Shown here: positions 32,674-40,549 of the stretch, piece by piece | Position numbering within the stretch: the first letter of the stretch is position 1 | Layout: the number at the start of each line of letters is the position of its first letter | Source: an uncultured Oleiphilus sp. | Lineage (GTDB): Bacteria; Pseudomonadota; Gammaproteobacteria; Pseudomonadales; Oleiphilaceae | Direction of reading: 5' to 3' | DNA length: 64,000 nucleotides | Assembly: GCA_913020045.1 (NCBI GenBank) | Contig: CAJWBE010000009.1 | Coordinates: forward strand, 1-64,000 | Translations under genes and position numbers: made by a program | The notes under the pieces: model-generated | What the model was told of the DNA's origin: nothing | Database searches by the model: none | What the model saw: only the letters and a program-made list of their open reading frames with translations

Positions 32674-33228
32674 ATGACCACCATTTTATCCGTTCGCCGT
32701 GGCAACGAAGTTGCGCTCGGGGGCGATGGCCAGGTGTCACTAGGCAATACCATCATGAAAGGCAACGCCAAAAAAGTCAGACGCCTTTATCGAAACCAAG
32801 TTATTGCGGGCTTTGCGGGCGGCACGGCTGACGCGTTCACCCTATTCGAGCGATTTGAAGCGCAGTTAGAAAAACATCAAGGCCACCTCGTTCGAGCTGC
32901 CGTTGAACTCGCCAAAGACTGGCGCACCGACCGTGCTCTGCGGAAACTGGAAGCGCTACTAGCTGTCGCCGACAAAGACAGCTCATTAATCATCACAGGT
33001 AATGGCGACGTTATCGAACCAGAAGATAGCTTGATTGCCATTGGTTCTGGCGGCCCTTATGCGCAAGCCAGTGCAAGAGCGCTATTGGACAACACAGAAC
33101 TGAGCGCAAAGGAAATTGTTGAAAAAGGACTCAGTATCGCCGCCGATATTTGTGTCTTCACCAACCATTCCCACATTATTGAAGAGCTCTCCAAGAGCGC
33201 ACCCGCAAGTGACGAAGCGAGTAACTAA
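32674..33228 (+). CDS. hslV: ATP-dependent protease subunit HslV (ClpQ)
   Basis: HslV is the proteasome-like peptidase of the HslVU protease. After removal of Met1, the N-terminal Thr acts as nucleophile, and the protein begins MTTILSVRR with [10 protein letters not shown] following, as in E. coli. The length of 184 residues is typical and the GSGGPYAQ segment is present. It has an AAGGAG ribosome site. The hslU start lies 2 bp after its stop, so expression is coupled. Confidence 0.97.
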   Translation: MTTILSVRRGNEVALGGDGQVSLGNTIMKGNAKKVRRLYRNQVIAGFAGGTADAFTLFERFEAQLEKHQGHLVRAAVELAKDWRTDRALRKLEALLAVADKDSSLIITGNGDVIEPEDSLIAIGSGGPYAQASARALLDNTELSAKEIVEKGLSIAADICVFTNHSHIIEELSKSAPASDEASN

Positions 33229-33229
33229 T

Positions 33230-34561
33230 ATGCCAAGCATGACCCCTAGAGAAATCGTACACGAATTAGATCGACACATTATTGGCCAAGATGATGCCAA
33301 GCGCGCGGTTGCCATTGCGCTGCGAAATCGCTGGCGCCGCATGCAGCTGCCAACAGAAATGCGAGAAGAAATATCGCCAAAAAACATTCTGATGATCGGC
33401 CCAACAGGTGTCGGCAAAACCGAAATTGCTCGACGACTCGCTAAACTTGCCGATGCCCCCTTCATCAAAATAGAAGCGACTAAATTTACCGAAGTAGGCT
33501 ATGTCGGTCGTGATGTTGAATCGATTATTCGAGATATCGCTGACCATGCCTTAAAAATGTATCGCGAGAAAGAAATCGCCCTAGTCGGCACCCGTGCCGA
33601 TGACGCCGCTGAAGATCGCATCCTCGACGCACTACTTCGACCAGCCCGCACTGACTCCGTCGTCAATGAACAAATTCAAGAAGAATCATCGACTCGCCAA
33701 ATCTTTCGAAAGAAACTGCGCGAAGGTGATTTAGACGATAAAGAAATCGATATTGAAATTAGTGCTACCCCGGTAGGTGTAGAGATTATGGCGCCTCCCG
33801 GCATGGAAGAAATGAGCAATCAGCTGCAAAGCATTTTCTCCAATATGTCAGGCGACAAGAAAAAGACCAAAAAGCTAACCGTTGCGCAAGCCTTCAAAAA
33901 GCTGAAAGAAGAAGAAGCAGCGAAACTCATCAATGAAGATGAGATTAAAACAAAGGCACTGCGCGCCGTAGAACAGAACGGCATCGTATTTCTCGACGAA
34001 ATAGATAAAGTCGCGAAGAAAGCCGAAGGGTCCTCTGGAGATGTCAGTCGCGAAGGTGTCCAGCGTGATTTGCTACCACTGATAGAAGGTTGCACCGTGA
34101 CAACTAAACTCGGCTCCATTAAAACAGACCATATTCTGTTTATTGCATCTGGCGCTTTCCACCTCTCAAAACCTTCAGACCTAATCCCTGAACTTCAGGG
34201 GCGCTTACCGATTCGTGTCGAATTGAAAGCGCTCACACCAGAGGATTTCAAGCGAATTCTGACAGAACCAAACGCATCGCTTATCGAGCAGTACATTGCA
34301 TTGATGGAAACGGAAGGCCTCAAGCTTAGCTTCACCGACGATGCCCTAGAAAAAATCGCGCACATTGCGTGGAAGGTCAACGAGAAAACCGAAAACATCG
34401 GTGCTCGAAGACTACATACCGTACTCGAAAGACTACTCGAACAGGTATCATTTGATGCAGGCGATAAAACTCAGGGCACATTTGAGGTCGACGCGAAATA
34501 TGTTGAAGCGCAACTTGATGACTTGTCAGAAGATGAAGACTTAAGTCAATACATCTTATAA
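33230..34561 (+). CDS. hslU: ATP-dependent protease ATPase subunit HslU (ClpY)
   Basis: HslU is the AAA+ unfoldase hexamer that feeds HslV. From ATG 33230 it is 443 residues, with Walker A GPTGVGKT (57-64), the I-domain insert (about 110-240), Walker B VFLDEIDK, and a C-terminal LSQYIL tail that inserts into HslV. A longer frame starts inside hslV, but the 33230 start matches the conserved MTPREIV opening. Confidence 0.97.
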   Translation: MPSMTPREIVHELDRHIIGQDDAKRAVAIALRNRWRRMQLPTEMREEISPKNILMIGPTGVGKTEIARRLAKLADAPFIKIEATKFTEVGYVGRDVESIIRDIADHALKMYREKEIALVGTRADDAAEDRILDALLRPARTDSVVNEQIQEESSTRQIFRKKLREGDLDDKEIDIEISATPVGVEIMAPPGMEEMSNQLQSIFSNMSGDKKKTKKLTVAQAFKKLKEEEAAKLINEDEIKTKALRAVEQNGIVFLDEIDKVAKKAEGSSGDVSREGVQRDLLPLIEGCTVTTKLGSIKTDHILFIASGAFHLSKPSDLIPELQGRLPIRVELKALTPEDFKRILTEPNASLIEQYIALMETEGLKLSFTDDALEKIAHIAWKVNEKTENIGARRLHTVLERLLEQVSFDAGDKTQGTFEVDAKYVEAQLDDLSEDEDLSQYIL

Positions 34562-34564
34562 ACC

Positions 34565-34936
34565 ATGACAGACTCTCTCGCTAATACACCGCCAACCCAG
34601 ATCAAGTTAAAAACCGGCTCCGGCATATTGCAGCTGCAATATGCCGATGGCGTATTCGAGCTTGGTTTTGAGTTTTTACGCGTGCACTCACCTTCCGCAG
34701 AAGTTCGTGGTCATGGCGTTGGCTCTGAAGTGCTTCAGTATGGCAAAAAGGATGTGCTGCTGGAGAACATTGAAGCCGTGGGCAACTATGGTTTAAAACT
34801 CATTTTTGACGATGGCCACGACTCTGGCATTTATACCTGGCCCTTGCTCCGTGATTACTCGCTGAATCAAACCAAACTCTGGCAGCAATATCTCGAAAAA
34901 CTCACCAGCGCCAATCAAAGTCGCGACCCGATCTAA
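34565..34936 (+). CDS. DUF971 family protein
   Basis: This 123-residue protein has the DUF971 fold, also called the gamma-butyrobetaine-hydroxylase-like N-terminal domain. Segments resembling YADGVFELGFEFLRVHSPSAE and the tail GIYTWPLLRDY are typical. The family has been linked to iron-sulfur protein assembly in some organisms, but the function of this stand-alone form is not established. It begins 3 bp after hslU and is probably cotranscribed with hslVU, as in Pseudomonas. Confidence 0.85.
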   Translation: MTDSLANTPPTQIKLKTGSGILQLQYADGVFELGFEFLRVHSPSAEVRGHGVGSEVLQYGKKDVLLENIEAVGNYGLKLIFDDGHDSGIYTWPLLRDYSLNQTKLWQQYLEKLTSANQSRDPI

Positions 34937-34952
34937 GCAATATGTGCATCCT

Positions 34953-34980
34953 CGCTAGCGCCCTCAAAGGGCGCATAGCG
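34953..34980 (+). repeat. imperfect palindrome downstream of the hslVU-DUF971 operon
   Basis: GCGCCCT and AGGGCGC form a 7-bp stem over CAA, extended by CGCTA and TAGCG with one unpaired base. No T-run follows. It may be a weak terminator or an mRNA-stabilising hairpin at the operon end. Confidence 0.4.
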
Positions 34981-35149
34981 ATCTTGCCTCGTTAACGACC
35001 CTCCCGCCTTCTCTGCACTCTATTGATCGCCCCTCTCAACGAAAATCATTGTCCCGACTTTGAGCCTTAACCCGTCCCTCGATTCTTGCTATTCTGCCAT
35101 AGAGTTTTTGACGCGTGGCCTCGCCGCGCCCCATTGTAGAGAGTCTCTA

Positions 35150-35911
35150 ATGAATATAACAAACGTACCCGCTATCGTGACCGGTGGCGCTTCAGGCTTA
35201 GGCGAAGCCACAGCAAGACTATTAGCAAAACACGGCGCCAAGGTTGCTATTTTTGATGTACAAGAAGACAAAGCGAAGCAAGTTGCCGCTGATATAAACG
35301 GCATCGCGATCAGCTGTGATGTCACCAATGCCGAAAGTGCCACGAATGCATTCGCCGCCGCAAAAGAAGCACATGGCCCCTGCGGAATTGCTATCAACTG
35401 CGCGGGCATTGGCACCCCCGCAAAGATTTTAGGTCGAGAAGGACCGATGGATCTCGCATTTTTTAACAAAGTGATCAACGTTAATTTATGCGGTAGTTTC
35501 AATATTATGCGACTTGCCGCAGACGACATGCAGAACCGCGAACCGAATGAAGACGGCGAGCGTGGCGTGATCATATCAACTGCGTCTGTTGCCGCATTTG
35601 AAGGGCAAATAGGCCAAGCGGCTTACTCTGCCTCGAAAGGAGGTATTGTCGGTTTGACTCTGCCTGCAGCGAGAGAACTTGCCCGTTATGGCATTCGCGT
35701 GCTGGCAATTGCCCCAGGTTTGTTTATGACACCGATGATGGAGTCACTTCCGGAAGCTGCACAAGAAAGCCTTGCCGCCACGCTACCTTTCCCCAAGCGT
35801 CTTGGAAAACCATCCGAGTACGCTCGAATTGTAAAAGAAATGGTCGAAAACCCGGTACTAAACGGCGAAGTTATACGTATTGATAGCGCTCTGCGTATGG
35901 CCCCGAAATAA
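35150..35911 (+). CDS. short-chain dehydrogenase of the HSD17B10 (type-10, 3-hydroxyacyl-CoA dehydrogenase) type
   Basis: From ATG 35150 the protein is 253 residues. It has the NAD-binding GGASGLG (12-18), NCAG, and the catalytic Ser146, Tyr159 and Lys163 in SVAAF and YSASKGG. Many segments match mitochondrial HSD10 closely: VNLCGSFN, EGQIGQAAYSASKGGI, APGLFMTP and ENPVLNGEVIRID. HSD10-type enzymes oxidise short or branched 3-hydroxyacyl-CoAs, for example in isoleucine degradation. The frame opens earlier with a TTG, but the ATG aligns with the family start. It lies 24 bp upstream of an acyl-CoA-dehydrogenase-like gene, so a shared acyl-CoA pathway is likely. Confidence 0.9.
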   Translation: MNITNVPAIVTGGASGLGEATARLLAKHGAKVAIFDVQEDKAKQVAADINGIAISCDVTNAESATNAFAAAKEAHGPCGIAINCAGIGTPAKILGREGPMDLAFFNKVINVNLCGSFNIMRLAADDMQNREPNEDGERGVIISTASVAAFEGQIGQAAYSASKGGIVGLTLPAARELARYGIRVLAIAPGLFMTPMMESLPEAAQESLAATLPFPKRLGKPSEYARIVKEMVENPVLNGEVIRIDSALRMAPK

Positions 35912-35935
35912 CACCACAAAAGACGGCGTTTACCC

Positions 35936-36859
35936 ATGCAAAAAGAAGCATTTATCGAGCGGCTATTAAGCCCGCTCGATAAAAAACACCATGCAGATTT
36001 AAAACATTGGCATAACGAGTTTAAGCAACACACGCTCGGCGTATCAGAAAGTATTCAGCGTGCGATTATTGGCGGCCGCTATAGTGACAGTGTCGGCTTT
36101 GCCTTTGCGTCAGGCTATCAATCGGCTATCGAAAATTTATTTGAACTTTCGTCAGGCGAACTGGCATCATTTTGTGTCAGCGAAGCACAAGGCAACCATC
36201 CGAAGGCAATCCATTCGGAGATACGCGACGACCAGGGAATACTGACACTATCGGGACACAAAACCTTTGTATCCGGCGGCTGCGACGCTCAACGCTTATT
36301 CATTGCCTGCAAGGAAGAGGGCTCCCACACTAGCCAGCCCAGCTTAAAGGTAGTCTCACTTGATGCGCGGCATAACGGCATTAGCATCCAACCCATGCCA
36401 CCATTGCCCTTTGTGCCGCAAGTCACTCACGGTCAAGTTATTCTCAAACACGCAAACATTGAGGAAAAAGACATTCTCGAAGGCGATGGCTACCTTAATT
36501 ACATAAAGCCTTTTCGTACCTGCGAAGACATTCATGTAAGTGCCGCGGTATCGGGCTATTTACTAGGGGAAGCGATTGATGGGCAATGGCCTAAGACACT
36601 AATAGAGCGCTATCTATCGCTCATATTATCGTTCGAGTCGCTTGCCTCAATGAATTTGAGCTCACCGTCGACCCATCTCAGCTTAGCCGGCCAACGCAGT
36701 CAGATGCAGTCTCTCATCGAACAAAGCGAACCCTATTTCGAGAGAAGCAATCAGCAGGGACATCAATACTGGCAACGAGACAAGGCTCTATTAAATATTG
36801 CGAAGAAAGCGCACATCGTGCGCACTGAGAAAGCCTGGAAATTCGTTAAGGCAAACTGA
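35936..36859 (+). CDS. short, divergent acyl-CoA-dehydrogenase-like protein
   Basis: The 307-residue protein resembles acyl-CoA dehydrogenases in its middle part. Residues about 80-180 read like the beta-barrel domain, including SEAQGN in place of the usual TExxxGSD signature and LTLSGHKTFVSGG for the lNGxKxxIS segment. The N-terminal helical domain is shortened to about 75 residues, and the C-terminal helical domain is about 125 residues against about 150. I cannot place the usual catalytic Glu. It could be a degenerate enzyme, or one with altered flavin or substrate use. It is 24 bp downstream of the HSD10-like gene and convergent with the first chemoreceptor. Confidence 0.65.
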   Translation: MQKEAFIERLLSPLDKKHHADLKHWHNEFKQHTLGVSESIQRAIIGGRYSDSVGFAFASGYQSAIENLFELSSGELASFCVSEAQGNHPKAIHSEIRDDQGILTLSGHKTFVSGGCDAQRLFIACKEEGSHTSQPSLKVVSLDARHNGISIQPMPPLPFVPQVTHGQVILKHANIEEKDILEGDGYLNYIKPFRTCEDIHVSAAVSGYLLGEAIDGQWPKTLIERYLSLILSFESLASMNLSSPSTHLSLAGQRSQMQSLIEQSEPYFERSNQQGHQYWQRDKALLNIAKKAHIVRTEKAWKFVKAN

Positions 36860-36890
36860 GCGACTCATTCGCCCAGCCCACCCAATAGTA

Positions 36891-39800
36891 TTACTTGTAG
36901 ATATCGTCAATATAACTAGACACACTATTCGAAGAAGCGTCAGCGGGAGCAGAGGTCGGGACAGCCGGTTCCGAAGCCCTGGATACAGATTCCGCTCGTG
37001 TAGTGACACTCACTTCATTCGCGATGTTTGCGTTTAGTTTAAAGAATGCAATCAAGCTATTCATATTGGTTGCTTCTTCTGACATCGACCGACTAGCTGC
37101 CGACGTTTCCTCAACCAAGGCAGCATTTTTCTGCGTCATTTCATCCATTTGCGTGACCGCTTGATTGATCTGACTAATGCCGCTGTTCTGCTCACTCGAC
37201 GCGTTATTGACGTCTTGGATCATCATGGCGACGCGATCTACTGCGCCTACAATTTCCGCCAGCGTTTCGCCCGACTGATTCACCAACGTCGAGCCAGATT
37301 CAACCTTACCAACACTATCTCGAATCAGATCTTTAATTTCTTTTGCCGCCGCCGCTGAACGCTGTGACAAAGTTCGAACCTCACCTGCAACGACCGCAAA
37401 CCCGCGCCCTTGCTCTCCTGCGCGAGCCGCTTCTACCGCCGCATTCAACGCAAGTAAGTTAGTCTGGAAAGCGATCTCGTCTATCACCCCAATGATGTCA
37501 TTAATCTTATTGCTTGAGTCCAGAATTTCGCTCATCGCATTCACGGCATCTTTAACCACAGCGCCGCCTTGCTGGGCCTTAGCCTTCGCTTCACCGGCTA
37601 ATACATCCGCCTGAGAAGCGTTCTCAGAGGTTTGTTTCACCGTGGCTGTCATCTCTTCCATGCTCGACGCAGTTTCTTCCAGCGAACTCGCTTGCGACTC
37701 TGTACGTCGACTCAAATCATCAGAACCCTGCGCGACCTCATTTGCAGACGTTCTTACTGAAGCAGACGTGCTCTGAATTTTTCCCATTACCTCAGTGAGT
37801 TTCAGCAAGGTATTGTTTGCGTTATTCTTAATTTCCTCAAACTCGCCGCGATATTCGTTTTTAACCGTCTTGGTCAAATCACCTTCAGACATCGACTGGA
37901 ACAAACCACTCATGTCCTGAACAAACGAAGCCACCTTGTTTAGCAGAGTATTCAAGCCTTCACTCAATCTAAGAAAAGAGCCCGTTTTATCTTCCAAACC
38001 AATTCGTTCACTGAGATCACCATCATTCGCCGCCGCGATGATCATATCCATCTCTTGCTGAATCCGCACTTCTGCTGTTCGGTCTGCCCACTCAACCACG
38101 GTTCCAATTCGAACACCCTCATCATCCGTTACCGGACTGAGCACTAAGGTCATATGGCGCCCACCAACAATGATGTCAGCACTGTGTACACCGCTTAGTG
38201 TGTCTAGCATTTGCATTTGATGCTGAGGATTCTTGTGGAACTGATCAATACTTCCACCCAGCAAAGTATCCACATCAAAATTTGGAAGATCTTTGCGGAT
38301 GTCGTCTTGCGCATTTCGAAGCGTATCAATCACAGCCTCGTTGGTATAAATAATCGTTCGGTCGACATCGGCCATCATCACATTCGCCGACACTTTATCG
38401 AGCGCGGTGCGTATCCGCGCATTTTCTTCAGAAATCACCCGCTCAGACCTTTCCTTCGCGATACGTTCCGTTTTGTCGTCCCACTCAACGACCGTACCCA
38501 GTCTTTCGCCCCCCTCAGCAACAATTGGAGTCGCTGTAAGACCAAACGTTCTTCCGCCAACCATAATCTCAGCACGATAAACATCTTGCAACGTCGCCAA
38601 TAATTGACGTTGATGGCCTGGATTCTTATGGAATACATCGATGTTTTCGCCCATCAATTTGCCGGAGTCGAAGTCTGGCAAGTCTTTCTTCATGTCAGAC
38701 TCGGCATCGTTCATCATCGTCACAACAGACTCATTCATATAAATAATATTCAAGTCGGTATCGGCCATCATGACATTGGTATCGCACACATCCAGCGCAC
38801 TTTTAATTCGTGAGGACTCTCGCTCGCGAAGCTCCAACTCACCAATCAACTCCGTCTGCATTCGGTCAAGCGCTATCATTAAGTCACGAATTTCGTCTTT
38901 ATTATCCGGCACCGTAATCGTCGCTTTATCGCCACGCGAAACTGCATCAGCAATACTAACAGCTTGGTTCAACTGGCCCGACAAGGTGCTCGTGAAGCGC
39001 CACACAATAAGCGCCACTAAGCCAAGTACGGACAAACCAATAACAATCGTGATAATGCTGTTTTGCGTAATCATCGTATCGGCAAACGCAAACGCTTCCG
39101 CCTCGTCAATCTCGACTAACAAAGCGAGTTTCGACCCTTCAAACTCGATACCCGTATACGCAGACAGCACGGGAACCCCGCGATAATCAGGAAAAATAGC
39201 AAAACCACTTTCACCCGACAGGGCCGCCTGAACACCAGGCGTTTTTATCTCCTGAAATCCAATGTTCGTTTCTTTGTTAAGAATTTTATCCAAGAGTTCG
39301 CCGTCTACACCAACTTCCCTTAGTGCTTGCGCATAACCCTCTTTGTCTTCGATTAAAAACCGACTAATACTTTGGGCTAGGTAATTCTCCCCCACCAAGT
39401 ATGTCTCACCACTCGCGCCCAGACCTTTTTCCGACCAGCGCTGGTCATGCGTCATCATTTTGTTCAATTCATCAATTGGCATTTGGAAGGCCATCACCGC
39501 AATAGTCTCACCGTTCTCATCTGTGATGGGCGAGCCGATAAATGCAGCAGGGTCTTCATAAGACGGAGTGTAAGAGCGAAATGCCGAGTAGGCAGTCGCA
39601 TCCGGTTTTGTTGCATAACGCAGCTGCTTAAAGACATCCGCTAAACCGCTCCGTCGATAGGGTCCATCAAGAAGCGAAGTACCGAAGTCCAGTTCCTTGT
39701 AAACCGAATAAACAATGTGGCCCGTTTTGGCATCGACAATGAAAATATCGTAGTAGTTAAAGGCGCGCAGAAAACGTCGAAACTCAGGGTGATAGCGGCT

Positions 39801-40325
39801 ATGCGTGTCACTATAGGGTGAATCAAATGCAAGCTTATCAAGCTCATCCTTAGCACCAAGTGCATTAGGGTTCTTTTGAATAAAGTGGTATTGCAATGCC
39901 GTCGCTTTATCATCGATTCGAGTCAGCAATGAGTCAGCAGAAAAAGAGTCATCGTTGTTCTTTTTTTGATACAACTTGCCATACTCTTGCGTGTAGTACT
40001 GGCTCAACTCGGAGCGCATTTTATCAGTAGACAGTGGCGGAGCGGTGGCAGAAAAGTCATGGAACGCGCCAATAAAACGCTTTGCCGCGTCTTGGGTTGC
40101 CATGGACGCGGACTGCACGACAACCTGCTTGCGAATAGATTCAAGATAGAGCTGGATCTCTTCCTTCTGAACCTCTCGAATCGAAACCAAGCGATCCTTC
40201 GACTGCTCACGAATCACTGAATCTGCAGTTTTATACGACGCGGTAGCGACGATAATTGCAGTAGCGAAAATCGCAATCGCCGACACCAGCAAGGCTCCAA
40301 TCAGTGATTTTTTAGCAATAGACAT
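36891..40325 (-). CDS. methyl-accepting chemotaxis protein with large periplasmic sensor and two Aer2-like PAS domains
   Basis: This chemoreceptor has 1144 residues. In order: transmembrane segment 8-30; a periplasmic sensor of about 390 residues, probably double-Cache (contains [13 protein letters not shown] at 303-315); transmembrane segment 421-443; HAMP 444-500; PAS-1 505-625; PAS-2 640-755; a second HAMP-like region 755-850; and the signalling domain 855-1100 with the conserved tip [21 protein letters not shown]-type segment. Both PAS domains have FHKNP (His566, His697) and VVEW (Trp615, Trp746), the pattern of PAS-haem domains such as Pseudomonas Aer2. The tail ends DDIYK with no CheR pentapeptide. 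It is a partial paralogue of the next gene upstream, from which a terminator hairpin separates it. Confidence 0.93.
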   Translation of the reverse strand: MSIAKKSLIGALLVSAIAIFATAIIVATASYKTADSVIREQSKDRLVSIREVQKEEIQLYLESIRKQVVVQSASMATQDAAKRFIGAFHDFSATAPPLSTDKMRSELSQYYTQEYGKLYQKKNNDDSFSADSLLTRIDDKATALQYHFIQKNPNALGAKDELDKLAFDSPYSDTHSRYHPEFRRFLRAFNYYDIFIVDAKTGHIVYSVYKELDFGTSLLDGPYRRSGLADVFKQLRYATKPDATAYSAFRSYTPSYEDPAAFIGSPITDENGETIAVMAFQMPIDELNKMMTHDQRWSEKGLGASGETYLVGENYLAQSISRFLIEDKEGYAQALREVGVDGELLDKILNKETNIGFQEIKTPGVQAALSGESGFAIFPDYRGVPVLSAYTGIEFEGSKLALLVEIDEAEAFAFADTMITQNSIITIVIGLSVLGLVALIVWRFTSTLSGQLNQAVSIADAVSRGDKATITVPDNKDEIRDLMIALDRMQTELIGELELRERESSRIKSALDVCDTNVMMADTDLNIIYMNESVVTMMNDAESDMKKDLPDFDSGKLMGENIDVFHKNPGHQRQLLATLQDVYRAEIMVGGRTFGLTATPIVAEGGERLGTVVEWDDKTERIAKERSERVISEENARIRTALDKVSANVMMADVDRTIIYTNEAVIDTLRNAQDDIRKDLPNFDVDTLLGGSIDQFHKNPQHQMQMLDTLSGVHSADIIVGGRHMTLVLSPVTDDEGVRIGTVVEWADRTAEVRIQQEMDMIIAAANDGDLSERIGLEDKTGSFLRLSEGLNTLLNKVASFVQDMSGLFQSMSEGDLTKTVKNEYRGEFEEIKNNANNTLLKLTEVMGKIQSTSASVRTSANEVAQGSDDLSRRTESQASSLEETASSMEEMTATVKQTSENASQADVLAGEAKAKAQQGGAVVKDAVNAMSEILDSSNKINDIIGVIDEIAFQTNLLALNAAVEAARAGEQGRGFAVVAGEVRTLSQRSAAAAKEIKDLIRDSVGKVESGSTLVNQSGETLAEIVGAVDRVAMMIQDVNNASSEQNSGISQINQAVTQMDEMTQKNAALVEETSAASRSMSEEATNMNSLIAFFKLNANIANEVSVTTRAESVSRASEPAVPTSAPADASSNSVSSYIDDIYK

Positions 40326-40487
40326 ACTTTTCTTCCTCGACTTCTCTCAAACGCTCATCTGCTTGAGCCAACAAGGACTTACTCGAATACATTCGACTTT
40401 GAATAAAGGCCTCAGGGCGAAGCCAATGCGCATTCCGTGCAGCCTGTCCTAGGCCCAACCATCTAACAATATTATTATGTAATCTCT

Positions 40488-40495
40488 CTATCGGC
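40488..40495 (-). promoter_or_regulatory. possible sigma-28 (FliA) -10 element upstream of the first chemoreceptor
   Basis: The minus strand reads GCCGATAG here, 7 of 8 bases of the FliA -10 GCCGATAA, 163 bp before the chemoreceptor ATG. No good TAAAGTTT lies at the expected distance, so the call is weak. Confidence 0.25.
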
Positions 40496-40505
40496 AGCTA
40501 AATAG

Positions 40506-40533
40506 AAATGGCCACTTTTTATTGTGGCCATTT
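40506..40533 (-). terminator. terminator-like hairpin between the two chemoreceptor genes
   Basis: AAATGGCCAC (40506-40515) pairs perfectly with GTGGCCATTT (40524-40533) over an 8-nt loop, 17 bp past the stop of the upstream chemoreceptor. The following minus-strand bases (CTATTT) are moderately T-rich. Confidence 0.65.
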
Positions 40534-40549
40534 CGCATTAACGGGTCGA

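Noticed and set aside
33116-33229. N-terminal extension of hslU inside hslV
   Set aside because: It overlaps the end of hslV in another frame; the ATG at 33230 matches the conserved HslU start.
35060-35149. TTG-initiated N-terminal extension of the HSD10-like dehydrogenase
   Set aside because: The extra residues do not resemble the family, which begins close to the ATG at 35150.
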